Assembly (NCBI RefSeq): GCF_024746795.1
Contig: NZ_CP080524.1
Coordinates: 372,001 to 436,000, forward strand
Source: Mesorhizobium sp. AR10
GTDB taxonomy: Bacteria > Pseudomonadota > Alphaproteobacteria > Rhizobiales > Rhizobiaceae
Length of the DNA stretch: 64,000 nt
Direction of reading: 5' to 3'
Position 1 is the stretch's first letter. Every line of letters begins with the position of its first letter. Of the stretch, positions 9,379-18,695 are shown piece by piece. A program made the position numbers and the translations under genes. The notes beneath the pieces were generated by a model. That model saw nothing but the letters and a program-made list of their open reading frames with translations. It was not told the origin of the DNA and searched no databases.

Positions 9379-11003
9379 GCGAGATCCTCCTCTCCGTCCG
9401 CGACCTCAGTGTCGCCTTCGCGCAAGGCGGCAGCCAGTCGATGGCCGTCGACCACATTTCCTTCGACCTCGCCAAGGGCGAGACGGTGGCGCTGGTCGGC
9501 GAATCCGGCTCCGGCAAATCGGTCTCGGCCCTGTCGGTGTTGAAGCTCCTGCCCTATCCGACGGCCAGCCATCCGTCGGGAAAGATTCTATTCCAGGGCG
9601 CCGACCTGCTGGCCATGAACGAGAAGCAATTGCGCAGAGTGCGTGGCAACAAGGTCACCATGATCTTCCAGGAGCCGATGACCTCGCTCAATCCGCTGCA
9701 CACGATCGAGCAGCAGATCGTCGAAATCCTGAAGCTGCACCAGGGCCTCGGCGACCGCCAAGCCAAGGCGCGTACGCTGGAATTGCTCAACGAAGTCGGC
9801 ATCCGCGAGCCGCAGAAACGGCTCGACGCTTATCCGCATCAGCTTTCCGGCGGCCAGCGGCAACGCGTCATGATCGCCATGGCACTGGCCAACGAGCCGG
9901 AACTGCTGATTGCCGACGAACCGACGACGGCGCTCGACGTCACCGTGCAGGCGCAGATCCTCGAACTGCTCGCTGGGCTGAAGAGCCGCAAGGGCATGTC
10001 GATGCTGTTCATCACCCACGATCTCGGCATCGTCAGGAAGATCGCCGACCGGGTCTGCGTGATGACCAAAGGCAAGATCGTCGAGACCGGGCCGACCAAG
10101 GAGATCTTCGCCAATCCGCAGCACCCCTATACGCGGCATCTGCTGGCCGCCGAGCCCAAGGGCAAGCCGCCCGCCGCCAACGATGCCGCCAAACCGGTGA
10201 TGACGGGCCATGACATAAAGGTCTGGTTCCCGATCAAGAGGGGATTTTTCCGGCGCACGGTCGACAATGTGAAAGCGGTCGACGGCATCGACGTCACCGT
10301 GCGCGCCGGCCAGACGCTCGGCGTCGTCGGCGAATCCGGCTCGGGCAAGACGACGCTCGGCCTGGCGCTGGCCAGGATGATCTCGTCGACCGGAAGCATC
10401 CAATTCAACGGACGCGACATCAACCAGCTGACCTTCAACGCCATGCGGCCGCTGCGGCGCGAACTGCAGATCGTCTTCCAGGATCCGTTCGGGTCGCTCA
10501 GCCCGCGCATGTCGGTGTCGGAGATCATCGAGGAAGGGTTGAAGATCCACGAGCCGAAGCTGTCGCCCGACCAGCGCGACAAGCGGGTCGTCGATGTGCT
10601 CGGCGAAGTCGGCCTCGATGCCGCTACGCGCAATCGCTACCCGCACGAGTTCTCCGGCGGCCAGCGGCAGCGCGTCGCCATCGCGCGCGCCATGGTGCTC
10701 AATCCGCGCTTCGTCATGCTGGACGAGCCGACCTCGGCGCTCGACATGAGCGTGCAGGCGCAAGTGGTCGACCTGTTGCGCAGCCTGCAGGCAAAGCACG
10801 ATCTTGCCTATCTGTTCATCAGTCACGATCTGAAAGTCATCCGCGCACTTGCCAACGACGTCATCGTCATGCGCAATGGCAGGATCGTCGAAGCCGGCCC
10901 GTCCGAACAGATTTTCGAGCGGCCGCAGACCGACTATACCAAGGCGCTGATCTCGGCCGCCTTCAGGATCGAGACGGCGCCGGTCGGCATCGTCAGCGAG
11001 TAG
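9375..11003 (+). CDS. yejF: Peptide ABC transporter ATP-binding protein YejF (two ATPase domains)
   Basis: A 542-residue fused double ATPase that energises YejBE. The first domain has Walker A GESGSGKS near residue 41, signature LSGGQRQR near residue 157 and Walker [13 protein letters not shown]. The second repeats this with GESGSGKT near residue 317, [16 protein letters not shown] and [12 protein letters not shown]. Both domains therefore look catalytically complete. ATG 9375 is supported by the ATGA overlap with the yejE stop. The operon ends here; a reductase gene follows after 27 bases. Confidence 0.96.
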   Translation: MSEILLSVRDLSVAFAQGGSQSMAVDHISFDLAKGETVALVGESGSGKSVSALSVLKLLPYPTASHPSGKILFQGADLLAMNEKQLRRVRGNKVTMIFQEPMTSLNPLHTIEQQIVEILKLHQGLGDRQAKARTLELLNEVGIREPQKRLDAYPHQLSGGQRQRVMIAMALANEPELLIADEPTTALDVTVQAQILELLAGLKSRKGMSMLFITHDLGIVRKIADRVCVMTKGKIVETGPTKEIFANPQHPYTRHLLAAEPKGKPPAANDAAKPVMTGHDIKVWFPIKRGFFRRTVDNVKAVDGIDVTVRAGQTLGVVGESGSGKTTLGLALARMISSTGSIQFNGRDINQLTFNAMRPLRRELQIVFQDPFGSLSPRMSVSEIIEEGLKIHEPKLSPDQRDKRVVDVLGEVGLDAATRNRYPHEFSGGQRQRVAIARAMVLNPRFVMLDEPTSALDMSVQAQVVDLLRSLQAKHDLAYLFISHDLKVIRALANDVIVMRNGRIVEAGPSEQIFERPQTDYTKALISAAFRIETAPVGIVSE

Positions 11004-11030
11004 CCTGCTTAGAGGGAACAAAGAACCGCA

Positions 11031-11972
11031 ATGGAAAAAGGCCGCATCCTGCTTGCCCTGACCGGCATTCATCCGCAGCGCTGGCGCGAATTGCTGTCGG
11101 CGGAGCGCGAGGTGGTGCTCGAGCCGGACGGCGCCAGCGATCCGTCGATCACCTATGCAGTGGTGTGGAAGCAGAAGCCGAACCTTTTGTCGTCGCTGCC
11201 CAATCTGCGCGCCATCTTCTCGATCGGCGCCGGCGTCGACCACATCTTCGCCGACCCCGGCCTGCCCAAGGTGCCGATCGTGAAGGTGGTCGCCGACAAC
11301 CTCACCCAGTACATGACCGAATATGTCGTCTGGCGGGTGCTCGATCATCACCGCCAGGGCATGCTCTACCGGTCGCAGCAGCCGAAGAAGATCTGGCACG
11401 AGCCGCCGCAACGGCCGGCCGGCGACATCTCGGTCGGCATCATGGGGCTCGGCAATCTTGGCCGCGCGGCGGCGTCGGTGCTGTTGTCGCTCGGCTTTCC
11501 GGTCAATGGCTGGTCGCGCAGCGACCGGTCGATGAAAGGTGTTTCGACCTATTCGGGAGAGGCCGGGCTGATCCCGTTCCTCAACGCCACAGACATTCTG
11601 GTGGTGCTTCTGCCGCTCACACCCGACACACAAGGCATCATCAATCATGGCGTGCTGAAGGAGCTGAGGAAGCGCAACGGCCTTGGCGGCTCGGTGCTGA
11701 TCAATGCCGGGCGCGGCCGCCTGCAGAAGGATGCCGACATCTTGCGCGCGCTGGACGACGGCACGCTGAAGGAAGCGAGCCTCGACGTGTTCGAGGTCGA
11801 GCCGCTGCCGAAGACCAGTCCGCTATGGGGCCATCCAAAGGTTTTCGTGACGCCGCATGCGGCGGCAACCTCCGACCCCGTCCATCTGGTGCCGAGCATG
11901 CTTCGGCAGATGGCCGCCTTCGAGCGCGGCGAGAAGCTGGACAATCTGGTGGACCGCGACGCGGGGTACTGA
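11031..11972 (+). CDS. D-2-hydroxyacid dehydrogenase (GhrA-like glyoxylate/hydroxypyruvate reductase)
   Basis: A 313-residue NAD(P)-dependent 2-hydroxyacid dehydrogenase. The Rossmann motif GIMGLGNLGRAA lies near residues 137-148, and the catalytic Arg, Glu and His appear in INAGRGRLQ, DVFEVEPLP and TPHAAATS in the right order. Length and the GAGVDHIF segment fit the GhrA branch, which reduces glyoxylate and hydroxypyruvate. A good ribosome site (AGAGGGA) precedes ATG 11031. It may be transcribed with the yej operon, but a functional link is not evident. Confidence 0.88.
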   Translation: MEKGRILLALTGIHPQRWRELLSAEREVVLEPDGASDPSITYAVVWKQKPNLLSSLPNLRAIFSIGAGVDHIFADPGLPKVPIVKVVADNLTQYMTEYVVWRVLDHHRQGMLYRSQQPKKIWHEPPQRPAGDISVGIMGLGNLGRAAASVLLSLGFPVNGWSRSDRSMKGVSTYSGEAGLIPFLNATDILVVLLPLTPDTQGIINHGVLKELRKRNGLGGSVLINAGRGRLQKDADILRALDDGTLKEASLDVFEVEPLPKTSPLWGHPKVFVTPHAAATSDPVHLVPSMLRQMAAFERGEKLDNLVDRDAGY

Positions 11973-11986
11973 CGCAAAGAGACGGT

Positions 11987-12346
11987 TTAGCTCGGCAGAG
12001 CGAACTTGGTCTTCTTGGCCGGTTTGCCGCATTCGCGGCGGACAATCGACCGGTTCATGGCGTCGATCCGGCCGCTTGCCTGATCGATATCGCGCTGGGT
12101 CTTGGAGCGGACATCCGGCGTGAACGGACCAAAACCCATCGCCGGATTGGAGAAGGTCGGCTTGGCGTCGACCGAAAGCTTGTATTGCTGCGCCAGTCCG
12201 TTTCTTTGCGCCAGCAATTGATCGCAAGGGACGGTGTCGTACTGCAGCGAGGACTCGACATTCGCGTCCTGCCGTTCGGCCATCGATGAGCCCATGCAGC
12301 CAGTAATCGCCAGGCAAGATGCCAAGATCGTCATGTTCCAGCGCAT
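11987..12346 (-). CDS. Small hypothetical lipoprotein
   Basis: A 119-residue protein with a short basic N-terminus, a hydrophobic core and a lipobox-like Leu-Ala-Ile-Thr-Gly-Cys near residue 17, so a lipoprotein anchored in the envelope is likely. The mature part holds two more cysteines and a segment RDIDQASGRIDAMNRSIVRREC that could be helical. I do not recognise the family and assign no function. ATG 12346 gives a normal signal sequence; the longer open frame upstream is antisense of the neighbouring region. It converges on the dehydrogenase gene. Confidence 0.65.
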   Translation of the reverse strand: MRWNMTILASCLAITGCMGSSMAERQDANVESSLQYDTVPCDQLLAQRNGLAQQYKLSVDAKPTFSNPAMGFGPFTPDVRSKTQRDIDQASGRIDAMNRSIVRRECGKPAKKTKFALPS

Positions 12347-12467
12347 GGGGACGTGCTCCGTGTCGATGCCCTGCCTTAGCGAAACGAGATCATGGCATGC
12401 GAATCGGGCTTTTCGCAGCTTCAACGCGATTGATGCAGGCGTGAGTGGAAAAATCCTATTCACATTT

Positions 12468-13403
12468 TCAAACATTGAAGGCATCGGAAGGCAAAGTCGC
12501 CACCACCACCAACCCCTCGACCGGTTCACGGCGGTCCTGCCGGATGGTCTTCGTCTCCATCGATAGGACCGAAAACCCGTTGGCGGCCAGAACCCGCCGC
12601 ACATAGGCTTGCGAATGCGCGTAGCGGCGCGATGGCAGCAGCGCGAAATCGTCGAATGCATCTTCATTCGCCAGCTTCTCGACGGAAAATGCGAACAGGC
12701 CGTCGCCGGACAGCATCCCGGCAATCGTCTCCACCACGGCGTCCAGCGCGCCGACATAGATGAACACATCGGCCACTGTCACCAGCTCGGCCTTCCGGTC
12801 AGCATAGGCAAAATCCCGCAGGTCCGCCTTGCCGAGCAGATCGTAGACGCCTTTGGCCCGCGCCTGCTTCAACATGCTGGCCGAGATATCGTAGCCTTCC
12901 AGCCGATCGACGATCGGCCGCAGCCTTTGCCCCATCAGCCCGGTGCCACAGCCGAGATCGAGCACCAGCCCGAAGCGGCCCGGCCGTGCCGTTCGAATGG
13001 CCTGATCGAGAAATTCAGGCAAGCGGTAGCCGAGATTGTCGACCAGCGATTCATCGAAGCTCTTGGCATAGTGGTCGAACAGCGTCTCGACGAAGGCGCT
13101 GGGGAGTGCTGCGGTTTTCGGCGCCTTGCCCATCAATTGCAGGTTGAGCGCCGCACCCTGGCGATCCGCCGGATCCAGCTTCAACGACATTGCCCAAGCC
13201 TGCGCCGCCAGATTCGGCGCGCCCGCCGCCTGCTGCATCTCGCCGAGGCGGTACCAGCCCATCGTCCATTGCGGCGCCAGTTCCAGCGCGCCGAGCAGCA
13301 ATTCCGCTGCTGCCGCGTGATCGCCGGACGCGTGAAGCATCTCGGCATAGTCGGCGCGACGATCGGCGTTCAGGTCGCCGGACGAGGCTTGAAGCGGTTT
13401 CAT
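12468..13403 (-). CDS. TPR-containing class I SAM-dependent methyltransferase
   Basis: A 311-residue predicted methyltransferase. The first 90 residues look like tetratricopeptide repeats (YAEMLHASGDHAAAAELLLGALELAP and a second unit ending LKLDPADR). The methyltransferase domain follows: motif I VLDLGCGTGLMG near residue 151 and motif II VDRLEGYDISASML. Residues before the fold include HYAKSFDESLVDNLGYR, seen in the TPR-methyltransferase group of Rhizobiales. The substrate is unknown. ATG 13403 is preferred over an upstream TTG. The gap of 121 bases to the lipoprotein downstream argues for separate units. Confidence 0.8.
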   Translation of the reverse strand: MKPLQASSGDLNADRRADYAEMLHASGDHAAAAELLLGALELAPQWTMGWYRLGEMQQAAGAPNLAAQAWAMSLKLDPADRQGAALNLQLMGKAPKTAALPSAFVETLFDHYAKSFDESLVDNLGYRLPEFLDQAIRTARPGRFGLVLDLGCGTGLMGQRLRPIVDRLEGYDISASMLKQARAKGVYDLLGKADLRDFAYADRKAELVTVADVFIYVGALDAVVETIAGMLSGDGLFAFSVEKLANEDAFDDFALLPSRRYAHSQAYVRRVLAANGFSVLSMETKTIRQDRREPVEGLVVVATLPSDAFNV

Positions 13404-13510
13404 GGCGATGGGTCCCGCCGGCAACCGAAGCCGGCGTGTGCGTGTATGCTGGAGTCAGCAGTGACTTACAACAGGCTTCCCGCGCCGGAATTAGCGCCTA
13501 TCTTGGAGCC

Positions 13511-14518
13511 ATGCGCGCCAGTGACCTGCTTCATCCCCGGCCCGAAGGCCTTTATTGCCCGCCCGGCGATTTCTTCATCGACCCGGTGCGGCCGGTCAAC
13601 CGCGCTCTGATCACGCATGGCCATTCCGATCATGCGCGCTCCGGCCACCGCTCGGTGCTGGCGACCCAACAGACGCTCGATATTATGGGGCTGCGATACG
13701 GCGAGGGCTTTGCCGAGACTATGCAAGCGGCAGCGCTGGGCGAAGCGATGGCTCTGAACGGCGTCACCGTCACCTTTCATCCGGCCGGCCATGTGCTGGG
13801 CTCGGCGCAGATCGCGGTCGAACATCAGGGCACCCGCATTGTCGCGTCCGGCGACTACAAGCGCCAGAAGGACGCCACTTGCGAACCGTTCCAACCCATC
13901 AAGTGCGACGTCTTCATCACCGAGGCGACCTTCGGCCTGCCGGTGTTCCGCCACCCGCCCGATACCGAAGAGATCGCCCGGCTGCTGAAATCGACGGCGC
14001 AGTTCCCCGAACGCTCGCATCTGGTCGGCGCCTATGCGCTGGGCAAGGCACAGCGGGTGATGCGGCTGCTGCGCGATGCCGGCTATGACAGCCCGATCTA
14101 TATCCACGGTGCGCTGGCCAGGCTCAGCGACTACTACCAGAGCCAAGGCATTGACCTCGGGACGCTGGAGCCGGCAACCGTGGAGGGCGGCAAGGAGGAT
14201 TTCACCGGCGCCATCGTCATTGGCCCGCCATCGGCCTTCGCCGACCGCTGGGCGCGCCGCTTTCCCGATCCGATCTCCTGCTTTGCGTCTGGCTGGATGC
14301 GCATCCGCCAGCGCGCCAAACAAGGCGGCGTCGAACTGCCGCTGATCATATCCGACCATTCCGACTGGGACGAGCTGACCGCCACGATCAAGGAGACGGG
14401 CGCGGGCGAAATCTGGGTCACACACGGCCGCGAGGAAGCGCTGGTGCGCTGGTGCGAGCTGGAGGGCATCGCCGCCCGGCCACTGCACCTCGTCGGCTAT
14501 GAGGACGAGGGCGATTGA
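13511..14518 (+). CDS. Ligase-associated DNA exonuclease (MBL/beta-CASP fold)
   Basis: A 335-residue metallo-beta-lactamase-fold nuclease related to mRNA 3-prime processing factors. The metal site is visible as HGHSDHARSG near residue 37, with further histidines in HPAGHVLGSAQI and the late ISDHSDWDEL and WVTHGREEAL segments. In many bacteria this protein is encoded beside an ATP-dependent DNA ligase and is thought to trim ends for repair; here the ligase follows at 14754. ATG 13511 gives the family start (RASDLLHPRPEGLYCPPGD). The gap to the ligase is filled by a palindromic repeat. Confidence 0.87.
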   Translation: MRASDLLHPRPEGLYCPPGDFFIDPVRPVNRALITHGHSDHARSGHRSVLATQQTLDIMGLRYGEGFAETMQAAALGEAMALNGVTVTFHPAGHVLGSAQIAVEHQGTRIVASGDYKRQKDATCEPFQPIKCDVFITEATFGLPVFRHPPDTEEIARLLKSTAQFPERSHLVGAYALGKAQRVMRLLRDAGYDSPIYIHGALARLSDYYQSQGIDLGTLEPATVEGGKEDFTGAIVIGPPSAFADRWARRFPDPISCFASGWMRIRQRAKQGGVELPLIISDHSDWDELTATIKETGAGEIWVTHGREEALVRWCELEGIAARPLHLVGYEDEGD

Positions 14519-14553
14519 GCGTGACTGAGCTAATCCTCGATGTCGCGCTCTAC

Positions 14554-14714
14554 GGCGCCCCCCTCTGTCCTGCCGGATATCTCCCCCTCAAGGGGGGAGA
14601 TCGGATGTCGCACCGGCCTTCGCCAATCGCCGACGTTGCAGGATGGGCGGCAAGCGCGAAACTGCCAATCTCCCCCCTTGAGGGGGAGATGTCCGGCAGG
14701 ACAGAGGGGGGCGC
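14554..14714. repeat. Long palindromic intergenic element, copy 1
   Basis: Inverted arms of about 46 bases bound a spacer of about 70 bases. The left arm reads GCGCCCCCCTCTGTCCTGCC, then GGATATCTCCCCCTCAAGGG; the right arm is its near reverse complement. The spacer carries GGCCTTCGCCAATCGCC. A second full copy lies at 39388-39548 and a deletion remnant at 26884-26914. The element sits between the exonuclease and ligase genes and could fold into a large hairpin. Confidence 0.9.
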
Positions 14715-14753
14715 CACAGAACGCGACGCCTGCCTGTTGGCCCGACCCTCGCC

Positions 14754-16352
14754 ATGAACCGCTTCGCCGAGCTTCTCGACCGCCTGGTGCTGACGCCGTC
14801 GCGCAATGGCAAGCTGACGCTGCTGACCGACTATTTTCGCAGCGTCGAGGATCCGGACCGCGGCCTGGCGCTGGCCGCCATCACCGGCGATCTCTCGATC
14901 GCGGCGGTCAAGCCGGCGATGCTGCGCACGCTGGTCACCGAGCGCATGGACCCGGTGCTGTTCGGCTATTCCTACGACTATGTCGGCGACCTGGCGGAAA
15001 CCGTCTCGCTGGTCTGGCCGCAATCGCCGGTGGATATGCCGAACCGGGCGCCGACGCTCGCCGATGTCGTTGAAAAGCTGCAGGCGGCGAGCCGCTCCGA
15101 TGGACCGAAGGTGCTGGCCAGACTGCTCGACAGCGCCAGCATCTCGGCGCGCTTTGCCATCATAAAACTGGTCACCGGCGGCTTGCGCATCGGCGTCTCG
15201 GCGCGGCTGGCCAAACAGGCGCTGGCCGAATTCGGCAAGGTCGACGTCGCCGAGATAGAGGAACTGTGGCACGGGCTGACGCCGCCCTATGCCGGGCTGT
15301 TCGCCTGGCTGGAGGGCAAGGCTGAGAAACCGCAGAGGACGGCGCTGGCGCTGTTCCGGCCGGTCATGCTGTCGAACCCGGTCGGCGACGGCGATCTCGA
15401 TAAGCTCGATCCGGCCGACTATGCGGCCGAGTGGAAATGGGACGGCATCCGCGTCCAGGCAACTTGCGAAGGCGGCGTTCGCCGGCTCTATTCGCGCACC
15501 GGCGACGATGTTTCCGGTGCCTTTCCCGACCTCGCCGAAGCGATGCATTTCTCCGCCGTCCTCGACGGCGAGCTTCTGGTCGGCGAGCCCACGGCGACGG
15601 GCACGTTTTCGGACCTGCAGCAGCGGCTGAACCGTAAGAGCGTGACACCGAAGATGCAGCAGCAGTACCCGGCGTTCATGCGCTGCTACGATCTGCTGCA
15701 GATCGGCGACGAGGATTTGCGCGCCCTGTCGTTTCGCGAGCGGCGTGGACGTCTCGAAGCCTTCGTCAGGACGCTCGACCCAAGCCGCTTCGACCTTTCG
15801 CCGTTGGTCGACTTCGCCGACTGGCCGGCGCTGGAAGAATTGCGCCGGGCGCCGCCGCACCCGATCATCGAAGGCGTCATGCTGAAGCGCTGGGATTCGC
15901 CCTACCTCGCCGGCCGGCCGAAAGGCCCGTGGTTCAAATGGAAGCGCGATCCGCACACGGTCGACGCGGTGCTGATGTATGCCCAGCGCGGCCACGGCAA
16001 GCGTTCGAGTTTCTACTCAGACTATACGTTCGGCGTCTGGTCGGGACCGGAAGGATCCGAGGAACTGGTGCCGGTCGGCAAGGCCTATTTCGGCTTCACC
16101 GACGAGGAACTGAAGCAGATCGACAAATATGTCCGCGACAACACGGTCGAGCGCTTCGGCCCGGTCCGCTCGGTACGGGCCGACCGCAAGAACGGGCTGG
16201 TGCTGGAGGTGGCGTTCGAAGGGCTCAACCGCTCGACGCGCCACAAATCCGGCGTCGCCATGCGCTTCCCGCGCATTTCGCGGCTGCGCTGGGACAAGCC
16301 GACCGCCGAAGCCGACCGCATCGAGACGCTGCAGGCACTTCTCGATCGCTAG
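14754..16352 (+). CDS. ATP-dependent DNA ligase (exonuclease-associated type)
   Basis: A 532-residue ATP-dependent DNA ligase. The N-terminal 200 residues resemble the DNA-binding domain (MNRFAELLDRLVLTPSRNGK). The nucleotidyltransferase domain carries motif I EWKWDGIRVQ near residue 224, whose Lys takes the AMP, then RLYSRTGDDVS (motif Ia/III region), DGELLVG and EGVMLKRWDSPY (motif IV region), and WFKWKRDP (motif V). The OB-fold part follows. It pairs with the exonuclease gene upstream, which defines the ligase-associated repair module; the Lhr-type helicase and phosphoesterase often found with it are not in this window. Confidence 0.93.
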   Translation: MNRFAELLDRLVLTPSRNGKLTLLTDYFRSVEDPDRGLALAAITGDLSIAAVKPAMLRTLVTERMDPVLFGYSYDYVGDLAETVSLVWPQSPVDMPNRAPTLADVVEKLQAASRSDGPKVLARLLDSASISARFAIIKLVTGGLRIGVSARLAKQALAEFGKVDVAEIEELWHGLTPPYAGLFAWLEGKAEKPQRTALALFRPVMLSNPVGDGDLDKLDPADYAAEWKWDGIRVQATCEGGVRRLYSRTGDDVSGAFPDLAEAMHFSAVLDGELLVGEPTATGTFSDLQQRLNRKSVTPKMQQQYPAFMRCYDLLQIGDEDLRALSFRERRGRLEAFVRTLDPSRFDLSPLVDFADWPALEELRRAPPHPIIEGVMLKRWDSPYLAGRPKGPWFKWKRDPHTVDAVLMYAQRGHGKRSSFYSDYTFGVWSGPEGSEELVPVGKAYFGFTDEELKQIDKYVRDNTVERFGPVRSVRADRKNGLVLEVAFEGLNRSTRHKSGVAMRFPRISRLRWDKPTAEADRIETLQALLDR

Positions 16353-16384
16353 ACCGTAATCCCGAACCGGTCCTAAGCTCGGAG

Positions 16385-17590
16385 CTACGGCGCGATCGAG
16401 ACGCGGATCTCGTAGATGTCGACCGCCTTGCCCTGCTTGTCGAAGTCGGAATTGATGGCGATGGTGCCGGCGGCACCCGGCTTCTTGTCCGGAAACTGCA
16501 CGTCGAACAGATATTCGTTCTGCTGCTGGCCGACCGCGTAGCGCTTGCGGCCGCAATCGCCGAGGTCGCCGAAATTGCAATCGATCGAGATCTGGGTCTC
16601 CTTGCCCTCTTCGGAGCGGGCGACGATATCGAACACGGCATGCTTGCCGGCGAGTTTTTCCAGCACGCCTTGCCCGACATCGAAGCTGACGGCCGAGCCG
16701 GAGGCGCCGGAGCGGATGCGCAGGTAGGAACCAGTGTCGTCCTGCATGACATCGGCCTTGGCGTCCGACGGCGTGCTGACATGCGTCGGGTCCGTCGGCG
16801 AAAACACATTGATCCAGTCGCGTGCCTGTTCCGCATCCGCTGGTTTTTGCGGCGCGGCCTGATCGGCCGGCGGCGTGAAATCGTCATCGTCGACCGTCGG
16901 TGGCGCCTCGGGCGGGGCCGTGTCGAGTTGGGCCGGTGTCTTGAAAACGCCGGTCTGCACGGCGAAATAGAGGCCGATGCCGACCGCGGCAAGCAGCGTG
17001 ACGCCGAGGAAAATCGCGGTAAGGGGTAGCCGGGGGCCCCTTACCCGCCTTTCGTCGCGGTCGGGCGCCACCTCTGCTGCGGCTTCCGTCGGAGCGGAGG
17101 TGAACATGTCGATCTCCGGCGCGCCGGAAAGAACCTCGTCGGGCATGATATCGGGGACGACCGGCAAAACACGCGATTGCGGCGCGTCGGATGCCGAGGG
17201 CTGCACCGGCGCGTCAACAACGATTGCCGGTGACGGCGCGGGTTCGACGGCTTCGGCGACTTCGACGGCTTCGACCGTGCCTTCGGCGTTCGTCGGAAGT
17301 TCCACCGCAGGCGCTGTCGCCGCACTTTCCGCCTGCGAGGTGACATCGGGAACCGCCGGCAGGAATTCGGATTCGATCTCGGTGATCTTGGCCTGCACCG
17401 ACTTGCGGCGCTTGATAGCAGCTTCCACCGTCACGCCGGGATTGGCCTGGAGGACGCGGTCAAGCGCGGCGAAGGCCGATCGATAGACCTTCTCGCGAAA
17501 CGCCCGGTCCTCGGCATTGCCCTTTTCGAAGGCGTTGCGGATCGCTTTTTCGATCGCGTCCAAGCGAATTCCCTCTACACGTTCGCTCAC
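16385..17590 (-). CDS. Hypothetical single-pass membrane protein with Ala/Pro-rich linker
   Basis: A protein of about 401 residues without a recognised function. The first 70 residues are charged and helical (EKAIRNAFEKGN to ITEIESEFL). A low-complexity Ala/Glu/Pro/Val linker follows, then one membrane helix at about residues 187-211 (LPLTAIFLGVTLLAAVGIG). The outer part (about residues 240-401) looks like a globular beta domain with a cysteine pair in DCNFGDLGDCGRKR. The start is uncertain: GTG 17590 is chosen because it opens the conserved-looking helical part; TTG 17674 is possible. It converges on the ligase gene. Confidence 0.7.
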   Translation of the reverse strand: MSERVEGIRLDAIEKAIRNAFEKGNAEDRAFREKVYRSAFAALDRVLQANPGVTVEAAIKRRKSVQAKITEIESEFLPAVPDVTSQAESAATAPAVELPTNAEGTVEAVEVAEAVEPAPSPAIVVDAPVQPSASDAPQSRVLPVVPDIMPDEVLSGAPEIDMFTSAPTEAAAEVAPDRDERRVRGPRLPLTAIFLGVTLLAAVGIGLYFAVQTGVFKTPAQLDTAPPEAPPTVDDDDFTPPADQAAPQKPADAEQARDWINVFSPTDPTHVSTPSDAKADVMQDDTGSYLRIRSGASGSAVSFDVGQGVLEKLAGKHAVFDIVARSEEGKETQISIDCNFGDLGDCGRKRYAVGQQQNEYLFDVQFPDKKPGAAGTIAINSDFDKQGKAVDIYEIRVSIAP

Positions 17591-17850
17591 ATTGCCATGA
17601 TCGTTAGCCGCAGGCGACCAATCAATCAACGGGCGAGCGGCCGCATTCTGTCTTTCAGACGCGTCCAAAGCCAATTTCGGGGGTTTTCGGCAAAGAAATC
17701 AACATATTTTGCCAATTTTCCCGCTGCGATCACGAGCGATGGGGCCAGCCACCGCCGCGCAGCCAGACTGCGAACCGGTGGCGCTGCCATTCGAACCCTG
17801 CACGGAACGCCGACAGGAATTGCCAAGTCCTGTCTTGAATTCGCGGCCGG

Positions 17851-17880
17851 TTGACGCTATCACCCAGCGCATCTTGGAGG
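17851..17880 (+). promoter_or_regulatory. Possible promoter for tRNA-Thr
   Basis: TTGACG at 17851-17856 is a good -35 box at the right distance from the tRNA. The -10 region expected near 17873-17879 (CTTGGAG) is poor, so this is a weak call based mainly on position. Upstream, 17591-17850 holds no gene I can support. Confidence 0.3.
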
Positions 17881-17894
17881 CCTTGGCTTCCTGG

Positions 17895-17970
17895 GCCGCT
17901 TTAGCTCAGTTGGTAGAGCACATCATTCGTAATGATGGGGTCAGGTGTTCGAGTCACCTAAGCGGCACCA
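17895..17970 (+). tRNA. tRNA-Thr (anticodon CGU)
   Basis: The 76-base gene folds as a full cloverleaf with encoded CCA. The acceptor stem GCCGCTT pairs with AAGCGGC, the D arm contains GCTCAGTTGGTAGAGC, the anticodon stem CATCA/TGATG encloses loop TTCGTAA with CGT at 17928-17930, and the T arm is AGGTGTTCGAGTCACCT. It marks the left edge of a less GC-rich mini-island, as tRNA 3-prime ends often do, but no integrase or second copy of the tRNA end was found. Confidence 0.96.
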
Positions 17971-18222
17971 AAAATTCCCAATGTTTAGAATCGTTTGCGC
18001 TGCGTTCACCCGCAGAACCTTATTTGGGTTTGGCATCCAAATAAGGAAAGTCGCCCGGCGCTTGACTCCATATAGCATCGGAGGTTCACTGGCGACCAGT
18101 TCTCCAGCCACCTCAAGCTGGCGCACCCATGCACGGGTGCACTTGGATAAGCGCGGACCTGCATGCGGTTCGTCGCGGAAGCGCCCTTCGTTCCAGAGAG
18201 GCGCAGCAAGGAGAACGACAAC

Positions 18223-18555
18223 ATGACACTTGATCCGAAATATCATGCGAACCCGAACGAGCCGCTGGCCGATGACATCGGCAATATCCGCGTCTTTCCT
18301 ACCCCCGTTCCGGTCAGGAAGATGTCGAAGACGGAACAGATCTACGATTTGTTGCGGAAGGGGCCGTTTGGAGTGGCAAACCTCGCCTACGCGTTCGGCT
18401 GTAGCCAAGCAGCTATCAAGGCGATAGTCCAGGACATCAGACGGAAGGGCGGCTTCGTCCTAAGTGCTCGCAGTGGCAAGCATCAGTACTACGCCATCGC
18501 CTCCGGCCCTCGTACGTACGCCAAGCTACTACGGGACCGCAGACAACATCGCTAG
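18223..18555 (+). CDS. Small winged-helix DNA-binding protein
   Basis: A 110-residue protein with a predicted winged helix at about residues 45-100: KTEQIYDLLRKG, a helix-turn-helix (LAYAFGCSQAAIKAIVQDIRRKG) and a wing ending YYAIA. The same pattern occurs in the 20087-20392 protein at the other end of the mini-island, so the two look like distant paralogues. AAGGAGA lies 8 bases before ATG 18223, which decides the start. The 250 bases after the tRNA hold only a small hairpin (GCACCC/GGGTGC, 18123-18140). Function is probably local gene control; the target is unknown. Confidence 0.65.
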   Translation: MTLDPKYHANPNEPLADDIGNIRVFPTPVPVRKMSKTEQIYDLLRKGPFGVANLAYAFGCSQAAIKAIVQDIRRKGGFVLSARSGKHQYYAIASGPRTYAKLLRDRRQHR

Positions 18556-18591
18556 GTCGGCCAAAGCCGCCGCCTACAGCCCTTGAGCCGT

Positions 18592-18626
18592 GCGCGCCGC
18601 CCCAAGTGTCCGGGCGGCGCGCTTTG
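18592..18626 (+). terminator. Hairpin terminator after the winged-helix gene
   Basis: Perfect 11-base arms GCGCGCCGCCC (18592-18602) and GGGCGGCGCGC (18612-18622) with a 9-base loop, followed by TTTG. The T run is short, so efficiency is uncertain. Confidence 0.6.
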
Positions 18627-18695
18627 CTGGGGCGGGAGCGACGTTTGTTGATGCCCTAGCTGCTGATATGCTGATCGCCTTTTGGGGGGAGAATC

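Noticed and set aside
9588..11648. A 686-codon open frame on the minus strand
   Set aside because: It runs antisense to yejF and the dehydrogenase gene, both of which have full family motifs; no motif is visible in the antisense product.
18123..18140. GCACCC/GGGTGC hairpin as an operator or attachment site
   Set aside because: The arms are only six bases and no second copy was seen; too little to call.
17941..18408. A 155-codon minus-strand frame after the tRNA
   Set aside because: It overlaps the tRNA 3-prime end and the winged-helix gene, which has a better ribosome site and a recognisable fold.
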